From Bufo bufo (taxonomy: Eukaryota; Chordata; Amphibia; Anura; Bufonidae), in NCBI RefSeq assembly GCF_905171765.1, contig NC_053392.1, positions 410,926,299-410,990,298 of the forward strand: DNA of 64,000 nucleotides, in the 5' to 3' direction. The position numbers were made by a program, and so were the translations under genes. Below are positions 31,521 through 43,575 of this stretch, one piece after another (positions within the stretch are counted from its first letter, which is position 1; each line of letters starts with the position of its first letter). The notes beneath the pieces are model-generated. The model had not been told where the DNA came from and did not search any database. It saw nothing but the letters and a program-made list of their open reading frames with translations.

Positions 31521-32479
31521 TCAACTTTCAATGTTCTTTTATGCGCCTACCATGGTGATCACGGGTGGCGGGGAATCAGGGTTCCAGGCCAGAGAGGGAG
31601 CCTGAGAAAGGGATACCACATTTAAGGGAGGTCAATGGATGAAATTAAATGTAAAATGGAAATGTGGGACAAAGTATTGAAGCATAAGCTTCCAAGTTAA
31701 GGAGGGGTGTGCAGCAATTACCCACTCCCGACTCGGGGAGGTAGTGAAGATAAATAACAATACAGAACTCTTAAGATGCCTTGTTATTGGAATGATTAAT
31801 AAAAAATTATAGGGAATGTCACTGGGGTATTTTGGATTTGGAAACGTTAGCCAGGAGAGGCCCTGCTGCCGCTTTGTTGACTCTAGATAACTTCTGCCTG
31901 ATCGCACATCCCTGTGACGTCCACCATCCATTTGGATATCTTCTCTATCAACTTACGATGTTCTTTTCTGAGCCTACCATGTTGATCACGGTTATCGGCG
32001 AATCAGGGCTCCACGCAGGAGAGGGAGCATGAGAAAGAGAGACAACATCCAAGGGAGGTTAATTGTTTCAAATTAAATATGATAGAGTGGAAATGTGGGA
32101 CAAATTATTGAAGTGCAAATGTGGGACAACTTGTTAAAGTTTAAGCATTGAATGAAAGCAGGTGGCGCGCATCAATTGAAGAACTTCTGAAATGTTATTC
32201 CCTGTCACCTATGCAGCGCAGGGGTTTCTATCCGGCAAAACTTGTAAAATGTCACCTGACAATGTAACAGACGATTTTTTGACATTTATGTTCCTGTCAC
32301 CTATGCAGAGGTGCCCCCGTGACGTCCACCATCCATTTGGATATCTTCTCTATCAACTTTCGATGTTCTTTTCTGAGCCTACCATGTTGATCACGGTTAT
32401 CGGCGAATCAGGGTTCCACGCCGAAGAGGGAGCGTGAGAAAGGGAGACCTCATCCAAGGGAGGTCAATGGCTGCAATGG

Positions 32480-33340
32480 GATGAAGCGGAAATGTGGGAC
32501 AAATTATGAATTTTAGAAATTTAAGTCCCTGTCACCTATGCAGAGTAGGGGTTTTCCATTGCCACCAATGGAACAGACAATTTTAAAAAATTTCTGTGCC
32601 TGTCACCTATGCAGAACAGGGGTTTATGCACGTCAAAAATTGTAAAATGTCAACCTAAGAATGTAACAGAAAAATTTGTGAAATTTATTAACCTGTCTAC
32701 TAGGTAGAGCAGGGGTCTATTACAGCCAAAAATTGGTTAATTTCACCCGAAAATGTAACAGACAAATTAGTGATTTATATTACCTGTCTATTAGATATAG
32801 CAGTGGTATATCACACTTAAAAATTGATGAATTTCACCCTAATATTTAACAGATAAATAAGTAATTTTTTTTTTACCTGTCTACTATGTATGGCAGTGGT
32901 ATCTCACAGCCAATAATTGGTGAATTTCACCCGAAAATGTAACAGACAAATTAGGGAATTTTTTTAACTGTCTACTAGGTATAGCAGTTGTATATCACAG
33001 CAAAAAATTTGTGACTTTCCCCCGAAAATGTAACAGACAAATTAGTGAATTCTTTTACCTGTCTACTAGGTATAGCAGTGGTATATCACAGCCAAAAATT
33101 TGTGAATTTCACCTGAAAATGTAACACACAAATTAGTGATTTTTTTTTACCTGTCTACTAGGTATAGCAGTGGTACATCACACCCCAAAATTTGTGAATT
33201 TCACCTGAAAATGTAACAGACAAATTTGTGAATTTTTTTAACCTGTCTACTAGGTATAGCAGTGGTATATCACAGCCAAAAATTTGTGAATTTCACCCGA
33301 AAATGTAACAGACAAATTTGTGCAATGACATAAAATAAAA
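32480..33340. repeat. About 92 bp tandem array in hAT copy 3
   Basis: Seven or more degenerate units with CTGTCTACTAGGTATAGCAG and AAAATGTAACAGACAAATT; unit starts near 32693, 32787, 32878, 32970, 33060, 33152 and 33244. It lies downstream of the transposase gene. Confidence 0.85.
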
Positions 33341-33641
33341 TACGTACAAAAAAAAAAAAAAAAGATTTATGAGGTGGAGGTTCATATGGAGTAGGAGTTT
33401 GAGGAGGCGGTGGACGTAGCGGTGTAGGTGGAAGCAGCGTTGGAGGAGGATGAGGTAGCCAACACTGGTTTTTGGTTTAAATATTTTTTTTTTTTTATTA
33501 GGGTACACTCCAAAAGAGTGTGAAATATCCAAAATACAAGAATGAGCAATTGCGCTGTAGTATAACAATGGCTGATTAAGGCCGGTGTACATGTCTATTC
33601 TGCACAAGGTACGGACAAGTCCTGTGGGATCCATGCCTGGT

Positions 33642-36600
33642 TCATTTTAATGAACATGATCTTGTCCACATTGGCTGTGGAAAAGCGACTGCTCTTGTCT
33701 GTGATAACGCCCCCCCTGCCGTGCTAAACACACGTTCAGATAATACACTGGCTGCAGGGCAGGCCAGCACCTCCAAGGTGCAAATGGTAAGCTCAGGCCA
33801 TGTGCCCAATTTGGAGACCCAGAAGTTGAAGGGGACAGACCCGTCATTCAGTACGTGTAGGCGTGTGCACACATACTGCTCCACCATGTTGGTGAAATGC
33901 TGCCTCCTGCTAAGACGTTCCATATCAGCTGGTGGTTGTTGTGGCGTGCTGACAAAGCTTTTCCACATTTCAGCCATGCTAACCCTGCCTTCTGAGGTGC
34001 TGGTGGTGCCCCAGCTGTGATGGCGACCTCTTCCTCCTCCTCTGCCTTCGCCTGGTGCTTCCACTGTGCCCCCACTGTCAGGTGGGAATGCCACCAGCAG
34101 CGCGTCTACCAGCATGCGCTTGTACTCGCACATCTTACTATCACGCTACAGTGAGGGAATTAAGGACGGTGCATTGTCCTTTTAACGGGGAGCCAGCAGC
34201 GTGGCCACCTAGTAATCGGCACAAGTTAGAATGTTGGCAACTCGGCGGTCGTTGCGGAGACACTGCAGCATGTAATTGCTCATGTGTGCCAAGCTGCCCA
34301 GCAAAAGCTGTCTTCTGTGGGAGGTGTATCATCTGTGTCCTCTGTATCCCCCCAGCCACGCACCAGTGATGGCCATGAGCTGGTCAAGGTGCCACCCTGC
34401 TGTAAAAAAGGTTCCTCCTCCTCCATCTCCTCATCCTCCACCTCGTCATCCTCCAGAACTGTGCCCTGGCTGGACAATTGTGTACCTGGCGTTTGTGGGT
34501 GCAGGAACCCACCCTCGGAGCCACTTGTGAATGACTGGCCGGAAACCCTATGAAATGATCCCTCTTCCTCCTCCTGTGCCGCATCCTCTTCTATCATCGC
34601 GAGCAGCGTTTTTTCAAGTAGGCATAGAAGTGGGATAGTAACGCTGAGAACGGCGTCATCAGCACTGGCCATGTTGGTGGAGTACTCGAAACAGCGCAAC
34701 AAGGAACACAGGTCTCGCATGGAGGCCCAGTCATTGGTGGTGAAGTGGTGCTGTTCCGCAGAGCCACTCACCCATGTGTGCTGCAGCTGAAACTCCACTA
34801 TAGCCTGCTGCTGCTCGCACAGTCTGGCCAGCATGTGCAAGGTGGAGTTCCACCTTGTGGGCACGTCGCATATGAGGCGGTGAGCGGGAAGGCCGAAGCT
34901 ACGCTGCAGCGCTGACAGACGAGCAGCAGCAGGATGAGAACGCCGAAAGTGCGCACAGACGGCCCGCACTTTATGCAGCAGCTCTGACATATCTGGGTAA
35001 TTTTTAAGAGATCTCTGCACCACCAAATTCAGCACATGCGCCAGGCAAGGGATGTGCGTCAAACTGGCTAGTCCCAGAGCTGCTTCGAAATTTCGCCCAT
35101 TATTGCACACCACAAGGCCGAGCTTGAGGCTCACTGGCACCAATCACTCATCGGTCTGTTGTTCAAGGCCCGTCCACAGCTCCTGCGCGGTGTGGGGTTT
35201 GTCCCCCAAACAGATAAGTTTTAAAACTGCCTGCTGTCGTTTACCCCTGGCTGTGCTGAAGTTGGTGATGAAGGTGTTACGCTGACCGGATGAGGAGCCG
35301 GTAGAGGATGAGGAAGCAGAGTAGGAGGAGGAAGCAACTGGAAGCAAACTGAAGTGCCCTGCAATCCTCGGTGGTGGAAGGACATGCGCCAAACTGCTAT
35401 CCGCCTAAGGCAGACTGCATTTACCCAGTGTGCTGTTATGGAGATATAACGTCCCTGACCGTGCTTACCGGTCCACGTATCCCTAGTGAGGTGCACCTTG
35501 TACAAGATGGCATTGCGCAGTGCACACCGGATTTTGTCCCCAACTTGGTTGTGCAGGGAAGGTATGGCTCGCCTGGAAAAGTAGTGGCGGCTGGGCACGA
35601 CGTACTTTGGGACAGCCACCGCCATAAGGCCTTTAAAACTATCCGTCTCCACCAGACGGAATGACAGCATTTCAAAGGCCAGTAATTTTGAAATGCTGGC
35701 ATTCAGGGCCAGGGATCGCGGGTGGGTAGGGGGGTACTTCCTCTTTCGCTCCAGTGTTTGGGAGAGGGAGAGCTGAACGCTTCCGTGGGACATTGTGGAG
35801 ATGCTTTGTGACCCAGATGGTGGTGTTGCTGGCAGATCCTCTGTTTGCGGGGTGGCAGGTGGCACTGTCACCCCAGAGGTGGATGAAGAGGCCGAGACTG
35901 CAGCAGAAGAGGAAGCAGGAGGAGCCAGAGACCTTTCTTGGTTTTTGAGGTGTCTACTCCACTGCAGCTCGTGCTTTGCAGGTTGTGCTCAGGTTGAGAA
36001 CGTTTATGCCTCACTTCAGGTTCTGATTGCACAGCATGCAAACCACTTGTGTCGTCAGCATTTTGTCTGAAGAACTGCCACGTAAGGGAACTCCTTGGAC
36101 CTGGCTTTGGTGTGCTCGGTCCCTTGCTGCGGTGGGCAGTAACAGGCGTACTGTCTAGGGGACGGCCGCTCCACTTTTGCACCCTGTTCCCTCTTCTGCT
36201 GTGCTGGTGGCTCTGTGCGAACCGCCTCTTCCTTCGAACCACCCAGTCTTCACCCCCGCCCTCCTTGTCGGTCTGCACACTTTCGAAAGCCCCAGCAGTT
36301 GACACCTGTGTTTCGTCATCATCCGAGACGTGCTGCGATGGTCCTCCCATGTACTTATCTGGAAACATAAGTGGTTGGGCATCGGTGCACTTAATCTCTT
36401 CCACTTCTGGGGCAGGGCTAGGTGGAAGGCTCTGGGAAACCCTGCTAACAGAGTCATCAAAAAGCAGAAGTGACTGCTGCATGACTTGGGTCTCAGACTG
36501 CTTTGCTAATTTGCAAGGGGGTGAAGTGAAAGACTGAAGGACATCGGCTTCATGTGCCAACTCTGATCTTTCAGCAGGAGACTGGGTGGGAGACAATGTG

Positions 36601-36824
36601 AAGGAACTGGAGGCACTGTCAGCAACCTAATCTACTATCGCCTGTACTTGTTCTGGCCTCACCATTCGTAGAGCCGCATTAGGTCTGACCAAATGCCGCT
36701 GCAGGTTCTGTCTCCTACTCGCACCTGAGGAAGGGGGTTTCACTTCTGCGTGTAGCTGGCACAGATCGACCACGTCCTCTCCCTGCAACAGGAGCTCCAC
36801 CAGCAGCACCACGACCTGGGCCAC
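33642..36824 (-). pseudogene. hAT transposase, copy 3, several frame breaks
   Basis: The reading starts at or above 36824 and has an in-frame TAG at 36627. The next frame (36596-35868) holds the acidic N-terminus and the BED finger (LTWQFFRQNADDTSG). Later frames hold DTWTGKHGQGRYISITAHWV (35871-35221), NNGRNFEAALGL and IPCLAHVLNLVVQ (35143-34280) and the hATC domain FWVSKLGTWPEL...ACPAASVLSERVFSTAGG (34133-33642). Frameshifts near 35990 and 35400 and a stop near 35146 break it. The codon after HELQ is TGG here, which shows the original state of a stop in copy 4. Confidence 0.88.
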
Positions 36825-36849
36825 GTCCCTTATTTGACGCTCTCCTCAT

Positions 36850-37570
36850 ATTTCTAAAATTTAGGATCTTGCCATAAATGGGTGTTTCATTATCATGAGA
36901 ATAGAACCGAAGTATGTAAAGGGTGTATCTGACACGTACAGATGCAGACTAGGCCAAAATTAAAGATTTTTGGCCAAAATGGGTGTTTTATTAATAGCAG
37001 AACAGAACCACAGTATGTAAAGGGTGTATCTCACACGTACAGATCCAGACTAGGCCGCAATTTAATTTTTTTGCCCAAAATTGTTGTTTTTCAAATAACA
37101 GAATAGAACCACAGTATCTAAAATGTGTATCTCACACATACAGATCCAGACTAGGCAGCAATTTTTTTTTTCCCCAAAATGGTTGTTTTTCAAATAACAG
37201 AATAGAACCACAGTATGTAAAGGGTGTATTCCACACATACAGATCCAGACTAGGCCGCAATTTAAGTTTTTTGCCCAAAATGGATGTTTTTCAAATAAGA
37301 TAATAGAACCACAGTATAAAAAGTGTGTATCTCACACGTAAAGATCCAGACTAGGCTGCAATTTAAGTTTTTTGCACAAAACGTCTGTTTTTAAATAACA
37401 GAATAGAACCACAGTATGTAAAGGGTGTATCTCACACGTACAGATGCAAACTAGGCTGCAATTAAAGATTTTTGCCTAAAATGGGTGTTTTATTAATAGC
37501 AGAATAGAATCACAGTATCTAAAGGGTGTATCTCACAATGACATATGCAGCAAAGGCTGCAAAATTATTA
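36850..37570. repeat. About 100 bp tandem array upstream of hAT copy 3 gene
   Basis: Seven units with GAACCACAGTATGTAAAGGG and CAGATCCAGACTAGGC, starting near 36905, 37004, 37107, 37205, 37306, 37405 and 37507. It sits between the transposase start and the right terminus, a position also occupied by arrays in the other hAT copies, though with unrelated units. Confidence 0.88.
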
Positions 37571-38367
37571 TTTTTGTCCAAAATGGGTGTTTTTTTTAAA
37601 ATAACAGAATATGACAGCAGTATAGCTGTATTTCTAGCTTAAATTGCACACTGACTATTCCTGCAAAGGCACCGGACGTTGGATATTGCCAATAATTGGT
37701 GTTTTTTCAAAGCCAGAAAATTATTAAATTTTTTAAAACTTGTTTTTAACAATCACAGATGTATCAAGGGCTTCAATAATAATTATTCTGTATATTGCAA
37801 AAAAACTGATTATTATTGCAGTATTTCAAGCTTGTATTTGAATGTCACAAAAGCACAGATGCAGTGCTGTTGCACTGAGCTTGCATAAAATGTCCGCAGC
37901 CGCCCACCTAACTAACAGACGAATAAAAGTTATTTTTCTCTGTCACTGGGCTCAGGGCAGGGTAAAAAGATTGTGCACTGCACCCACACAACTAAATCTA
38001 TGTAGATCGCTGAGTTCAATTGCTGATTAAAGTTTCTTTCCTATTCTCTCCCTCACAGCAGCAGCATCCTCTCCCTACACTAGTAACAGCAGAGTGACGT
38101 GCAGCGCTACGTGACTCCAGCTTATATAGAGGCTGGGTCACATGCTGCACTGGCCAATCACAGCCATGGCATTAGTAGGCATGGCTGTGATGGCTTCTAA
38201 GGTCACACAGTTAAACACTTGTTGATTGGCTGCTCTGCAGTCTTTCAAAAAGCGCCAAGAAATCGCCGAACCCGAACTTTTACTGTTCAGGTCCGGGGTC
38301 CAGAAATCCTAAAGTTCGGTACGAACCCGAACTTTACAGTTCGGGTTCGCTCAACCCAAATTAAGAC

Positions 38368-38635
38368 ATTTTTGAATTGCTTTACAGTAGCCCTAAGACC
38401 ATAGGTCCATAGGACCATGGGACCATAGACCAATGGTCAGGAGGGGACCTCATTGACTTCTATGGGAGAGTTTTCTAGGCATGCTCTGTGACCTGTGCAG
38501 AGGTCATAGAACAAGGAAAGAATAGATAGGCTTTGACATTCACCTAGGCTTTGATCTCTCCTTATCATTACAGGCAAATTTCGAATAATATATAACTGTA
38601 GTAAAATGATTTGCACAGACCAAGAAGTGGTCTAT
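38368..38635. other. Spacer with GGTCCATAG-type short repeats
   Basis: 38395-38440 has several imperfect copies of GACCATAGG/GTCCATAGG in a row. Otherwise no gene or element boundary was recognised. Confidence 0.45.
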
Positions 38636-38637
38636 TA

Positions 38638-40139
38638 CAGTCCTGATCAAAAGTTTAAGACTTTAAGACTGGCTGGATCTTAACAAGGTTCCAAGTAGAG
38701 CTTCAACATGCAACAAGAAGAAATGGGAGTGAGACAAAACATTTTTTGAGCATTCAATTTAATGAAAACAACGAATAAACTGAAACAGGCTGTTTTTCAG
38801 CTGATCAAAAGTTTAGGACCACACCTCCAAAAAAAAAACGAAACCCCCCCAAAACAGAAATCCGACTTCCAAACATGAACTCAGTAATGAGTAGATCCGC
38901 CGTTATTGTTTATCACTTCAAAAATTTGTTTTGGCATGCTTGATGCAAGCGTTTCCATGAGGTGAGTGGGAACATTTCTCCAAGTGGTGAAGACGGCTGC
39001 ACGAAGGCCATCTATTCTCTGGAACTGTTGTCCATTTTTGTAAACTTCCCTTGCCATCCATCCCCAAAGGTTCTCAATTGGATTTAGATCAGGGAAACAC
39101 GCAGGATGGGCCAAAAGAGTGATCTTATTTTCCTGGAAGAAGTCCCTTGTCCTGCGGGCATTGTGTACTGTAGCGTTGTCCTGTTGAAAACCCCAGTCGT
39201 TACCACACAGCTCTCTGCAACATCTGGACATAGCCAGCGGCCGTTTGACGCCCCTGCACTTCCTGAAGCTCCATTGTTCCACTGAAGGAAAAAGCACCCC
39301 AGACCATTATGGCGCGCCCTCCACTGTGGCGCGTAGAAAACATCTCAGGTGGGATCTGCTTGTCATGCCAGTAACGTTGGAAACCATCTGGACCATCAAG
39401 GTTAAATTTTTTCTCATAAGAGAATAAAACTTTCTTCCACCTTTGAATGTCCCATGTTTGGTGCTCTCTTGCAAAGTCCAAACGAGGACTCTGTGGCATT
39501 CAAGGAGACGAGGTCTTTGAAGACGTTTTTTGTTTTTGAAGCCCTTCAGTCTCAGATGTCGTCTGATGTTTATGGGGCTGCAGTCAGCACCAGTAAGGGC
39601 CTTAATTTGGGTCAAGGATCGTCTAGTGTCTTGACGGACATCCAATTGGATCCTCCGGCTCAGTGCTGATGAATTTTTTTGGGGTCTTCCACTTAACTTT
39701 TTTGTTCCATAACCCTCAGGATCATTTAAGAAATTCCAAATAACTGTCTTACTGCGTCCCACCTCAGCAGCGATGGCGCGCTGTGAGAGACCCTGCTTAT
39801 GCAGTTCAACAACCCGACCACGTTCAAAAAGGGAGAGTTTTTTTGCCTTTGCCATCACAACGTGTGACTACCTGACAGAAAATGACAATGAATCCACATC
39901 TTTGCACAGATTTGGCCTTTTAAAGGCATGTGGTCCTAAAATTTGGATCAGCTGAAAAACTGCCTGTTTCAGTTTAATCGCAATTTTCAATTAATTGAAT
40001 GCTCAAAAAATGTTTTGTCTCACTCCCATTTCTTCTTGTTGCATGTTGAAGCTCTACTTGGAACCTTGTTAAGATCCAACAATGTAAAATATGATTTTTT
40101 GCCATTTTTCAAGTGGTCTTAAACTTTTGATCAGGACTG
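38638..40139 (-). mobile_element. Tc1-like transposon, inactive
   Basis: Inverted ends CAGTCCTGATCAAAAGTTTA at 38638 and its inverse to 40139, with TA at 38636-38637 and 40140-40141. The arms extend about 180 bp with degenerate inner copies (CTGATCAAAAGTTTAGGACC near 38800). It contains a decayed transposase on the minus strand and is a different family from the Tc1 at 20096. Confidence 0.92.
38881..39858 (-). pseudogene. Tc1-like transposase, frameshifted, catalytic Asp lost
   Basis: Frame 39858 starts MMAKAKKLSLFERG with a helix-turn-helix and the linker SGRPQKN. It shifts near 39500 and again near 39295. The first catalytic motif reads LFSYEKKF, so Asp is replaced by Tyr. The second and third residues are present in GFQQDNATVH and FPDLNPIENLWG with 34 residues between. 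Ends at 38881 with NNNGGSTHY. Two frameshifts and the missing Asp make it inactive. Confidence 0.9.
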
Positions 40140-40141
40140 TA

Positions 40142-41160
40142 TTAGGTTTACTGGCTGGTGTGAAAACTGCAGGGGCAGATTGTGGATGGCCTTCTATGCT
40201 GTCATTAGTATTTTAAAGTGAAATCACTGGATAAAAGGGAGCCAGTGAAGGGATTGGTAGAGGGGAGAGACTAAGGACAAATGAGGGGTGAGGTGAGAGG
40301 AAAGACCAGATATAAGAAATATCTTTGAGTTGGACGCAGCAGGAGGTGGAACGGGCTGAAATGTTGTCACAAGGCAGCTGAATTGTTACAAGTGTGGAGC
40401 CATTAACTGTGAATGATGGGTCTGGTGGTGGGTAGAGTGGCATGGGGAAAAGATGATGAAGTCAGATTTCTTTATATTCAGTTTTAGAAAGAAGGAGAAG
40501 AAGGATGGTATAGCTGATAGACACTCTGGTATTCTGGATAGCAGGGAAGTGGCATTTGGGTCAGAGAGGAAGATTTATGTGTAACAAAAAAAAATCCAAA
40601 GAGTGCGGCACTCACCATAAAATCTTTTTATTTCTCAATTAAAAATCAAATAGGTACAGGACACAGTGAAGGCATGCAGGCAACAGCCGTTTAGCATGGC
40701 TTCACGCTTCCTAAAGCCCCTCGCGTAAAGACGTGCAAAACGGCTGTTGCCTACATTGTGTCCTGTACCTGTTCGGTTTTTAATGGAGAAATAACATGTG
40801 TTTTATGGTAAGTGCCACATTCTTTGGATCTTTTGTTGCACATTGGATTTTATACATATACATCTCATGTGTATCTTATACTCCTGTGTGTGTCATCAAC
40901 ACCAAAGTGGTGCTGAAAGCCATGGGACTCTGAGATATCACAAACTGAAGGTATAAATGGGGTCTCAGGATAGATCTTTTAGGGACACTGACATACAGAG
41001 GGCGAGATGAGGAAGTGGTGTGCAAGTGGGACACACTGAATATTTGGTTGGTGAGGTATGAAGAGATACAGGTAGAGCCAAGTCTCTGATCCCAAGGCTT
41101 GTGATAGTCCAGGTCTAGATGTAGGAGCACAGTTTGGTCTGGTCTGTGCAGATTGTGCTA
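40142..41160 (-). pseudogene. L2-like LINE reverse transcriptase fragment
   Basis: On the minus strand, 41130-40876 reads SSYLTNQIFSVSHLHTTSSS and a degenerate VPKRSILRPHLYLQFV, the region around the reverse transcriptase PQGS box; 40443-40213 reads PDPSFTVNGS and RSTSCCVQLKDISYI. These are hallmarks of a reverse transcriptase family very common in frogs, of L2-like type. A foldback element (40578-40850) sits in between. Stops and frameshifts are frequent. Confidence 0.68.
40578..40850. mobile_element. Foldback MITE-like insertion in the LINE
   Basis: Inverted arms ATCCAAAGAGTGCGGCACT (near 40599) and AGTGCCACATTCTTTGGAT (to about 40831), with a central pair AACGGCTGTTGCC/GGCAACAGCCGTT. No gene. 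The LINE reading frame resumes at about 40880. Confidence 0.6.
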
Positions 41161-41324
41161 TCTAATTAAGATCTGCCATCAGCAAACCACTGTACAGCAT
41201 GGGGACGAGTGATGGCATAGCCATCATTCTTCCCTATTCAGCGGAGATCACTGTATTTAATAGCAGTGGTCTCCTCTGTTAGTGAGCAGGTGATTGCCGG
41301 GAAGGAACGCTTCCCTCCGGATAA
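41161..41324. other. Spacer between LINE fragment and minisatellite
   Basis: No gene or element boundary could be recognised here. Confidence 0.35.
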
Positions 41325-41785
41325 TTGTATGCCTAATTGAGGTGTCTAATACACCCTTTAGTGCACTTGTCTGATAGGAGGAGGCCAATACCTCCACCAT
41401 GTCTGTTGCTGGGACTAGGGGTAGGTAAATTGAACCCACCACAAGCAGCTGGGAAGGCTGTGTCAGAGGGTGTCCCAACAGCTGTCTGCCTAATCGAGGT
41501 ATCTAATGAACCCTTTAGTGTACTTGTCTGATAGGAGGCCAATGCCTTCACCATGTCTGTTGCTGGGACTGGGGGAAAGGTAAATTGAAGCCCACCACAA
41601 GCAGCTGGGGAGGCTGTGTCAGAGGGTGTCCCGACAGCTGTCTGCCTAATCGAGGTGTCTAATGAACCCTTTAGTGTACTTGTCTGATAGAAAGAGGCCA
41701 ATGCCTCCACCATGTCTGTTGCTGGGACTGGGGGTAGGTAAATTGAAGCCTATCACAAGCAGCTGGGGAGGCTGTGTCAGAGAGT
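41325..41785. repeat. Minisatellite, about 165-175 bp unit, three copies
   Basis: Units contain TAATCGAGGTGTCTAATGAA, CTTGTCTGATAGGAGG and CACCACAAGCAGCTGGG; starts near 41332, 41492 and 41645. The open frames in it are repeat artefacts. Confidence 0.85.
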
Positions 41786-42129
41786 GTCAGCCATGTTTTT
41801 CCCAAAGGCCAGAAAGGTGATTTTTCAGGAAATAAAGAGGTCATGGATGAAAAAAAGATTGTTGCAAACAGAATGCAAGATCCAAAGTGCTTCCCGAGAG
41901 AGGAACTTGGGGTGCAGAGGTCATTTTTAATGGAATTAAGGTTAAAGGGGTTACAGGAATTTGTTTTAGTCAATAGGTGATAGATGGGAGATTTAATAGT
42001 GTCATTTCGCTGAGGTATTTAGAGAGTATGGTTTTAATGCTTATAAGGAGGTTATCAGAAGTAGTGAGGTGAGAGGATAGAAGGAACAGAGAGAAAATAG
42101 TTCATTGCTGGATCTCGGAATACTGAAAC
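41786..42129. other. Non-coding sequence before hAT copy 4
   Basis: GA-rich sequence with no recognisable gene or repeat ends. It could be further LINE sequence but no motif supports this. Confidence 0.35.
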
Positions 42130-42427
42130 ATTTTCAGTAGAGTTGAGCGAACACCTGGATGTTCGGTTTCGAGAAGTTCGGCCGAACTTCCCGGAAATGT
42201 TCGGGTTCGGGATCCGAACCCGACCCGAACTTCGTCCCGAACCCAAACCCCATTAAAGTCAATGGGGACCCGAACTTTTCGGCACTAAAAAGGCTGTAAA
42301 ACAGCCCAGGAAAGGGCTAGAGGGCTGCAAAAGGCAGCAAAATTTAGTTAAATCCCCTGCAAACAAATGTGGATAGGGAAATGAATTAAAATAAAAATAA
42401 AATAAATAATAATTAACCAATATCAAT

Positions 42428-43450
42428 TGGAGAGAGGTCCCATAGCAGAGAATCAGGCTTCATGTCAGCAGAGAATCAGTCTTCATGTCATAGCAGAGAA
42501 TCAGGCTTCACGTCACCCAAAACTGGAACAGTCCATTGTCAGATATTTAGGCCCCGGCACCCAGGCAGAGGAGAGAGGTCCCATAACATAGAATCTGGCT
42601 TCATGTCAGCAGAGAATCAGTCTTCATGTCATAGCAGAGAATCAGGCTTCATGTCATAGCAGAGAATCAAGCTTCACGTCACCCACCACTGGAACAGTCC
42701 ATTGTCAGATATTTAGGCCCAGGCACCCAGGCAGAGGAGAGAGGTCCCATAGTAGAGAATCTGGCTTCATGTCAGCAGAGAATCAGTCTTCATGTCATAG
42801 CAGAGAATCAGGCTTCACGTCACCCACCACTGGAACAGTCCATTGTCAGATATTTAGGCCCAGGCACCCAGGCAGAGAAGAGAGGTCCCATAGCAGAGAT
42901 TCAGGCTTCATGTCAGCAGAGAATCAGTCTTCATGTCATAGCAGAGAATCATGCTTCACGTCACCCAACATTGGAACAGTCCATTGTCATATAATTTAGG
43001 CCCCGTCACCCAGACAGAGGAGAGAGGTCCCATAACATAGAATCTGGCTTCATGTCAGCAGAGAATCAGTCTTCATGTCATAGCAGAGAATCAGGCTTCA
43101 TGTCACCCACCACTGGAACAGGCCACTGTCAGATATTTTTAGGCCCCGGCACCCAGGCAGAGGAGAGAGGTCCCATAACATAGAATCTGGCTTCATGTCA
43201 GCAGAAAATCAGTCTTCATGTCATAGCAGAGAATCATAATTCACGTCACCCAACATTGGAACAGTCCATTGTCATATAATTTAGGCCCCGGCACCCAGAC
43301 AGGAGAGAGGTCCCATAACAGAGATTCAGGCTTCATGTCAGCGACTCAGCAGAGAATCAGTCTTCATGTCATAGCAGAGAATCAGGCTTCATGTCACCCA
43401 CCACTGTAACAGGCCACTGTCAGATATTTTTAGGCCCCGGCACCCAGACA
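42428..43450. repeat. About 150 bp tandem array in hAT copy 4
   Basis: Six to seven units with GAGAGAGGTCCCATA, GCAGAGAATCAGTCTTCATG, CACCCACCACTGGAACAG and TATTTAGGCCC. Sub-repeats of CATAGCAGAGAATCAGGCTT give some units extra copies. It lies in the 3' region of the element. It is not a CRISPR array: there are no unique spacers. Confidence 0.9.
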
Positions 43451-43575
43451 GAGGAGAGGTTCATTCAACTTTGGGTTGCCCCGCAATATAATGGTAAAAT
43501 GAAAATAAAAATAGGATTGAATGAGGAAGTGCCCTGGAGTACAATAATATATGGTTAAGGAGAGATAGTTAATGT

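Larger units (their letters stand above)
30812..38359 (-). mobile_element. hAT element copy 3 (7.5 kb) with perfect 8 bp duplication
   Basis: ATTAAGAC is repeated exactly at 30804-30811 and 38360-38367. Ends are TAGAGTTGAGC (30812) and GCTCAACCCAA (to 38359), imperfect inverted repeats. The transposase remnant is on the minus strand (36824-33642). It also contains a second copy of the transposase C-terminal region near 31250-31520, two tandem arrays and three copies of a 110 bp block near 31480, 31915 and 32320. Confidence 0.93.

Noticed and set aside
42428..43450. Regular repeat array that might suggest CRISPR
   Set aside because: Units are contiguous with no unique spacers, and the array lies inside a eukaryotic hAT transposon.
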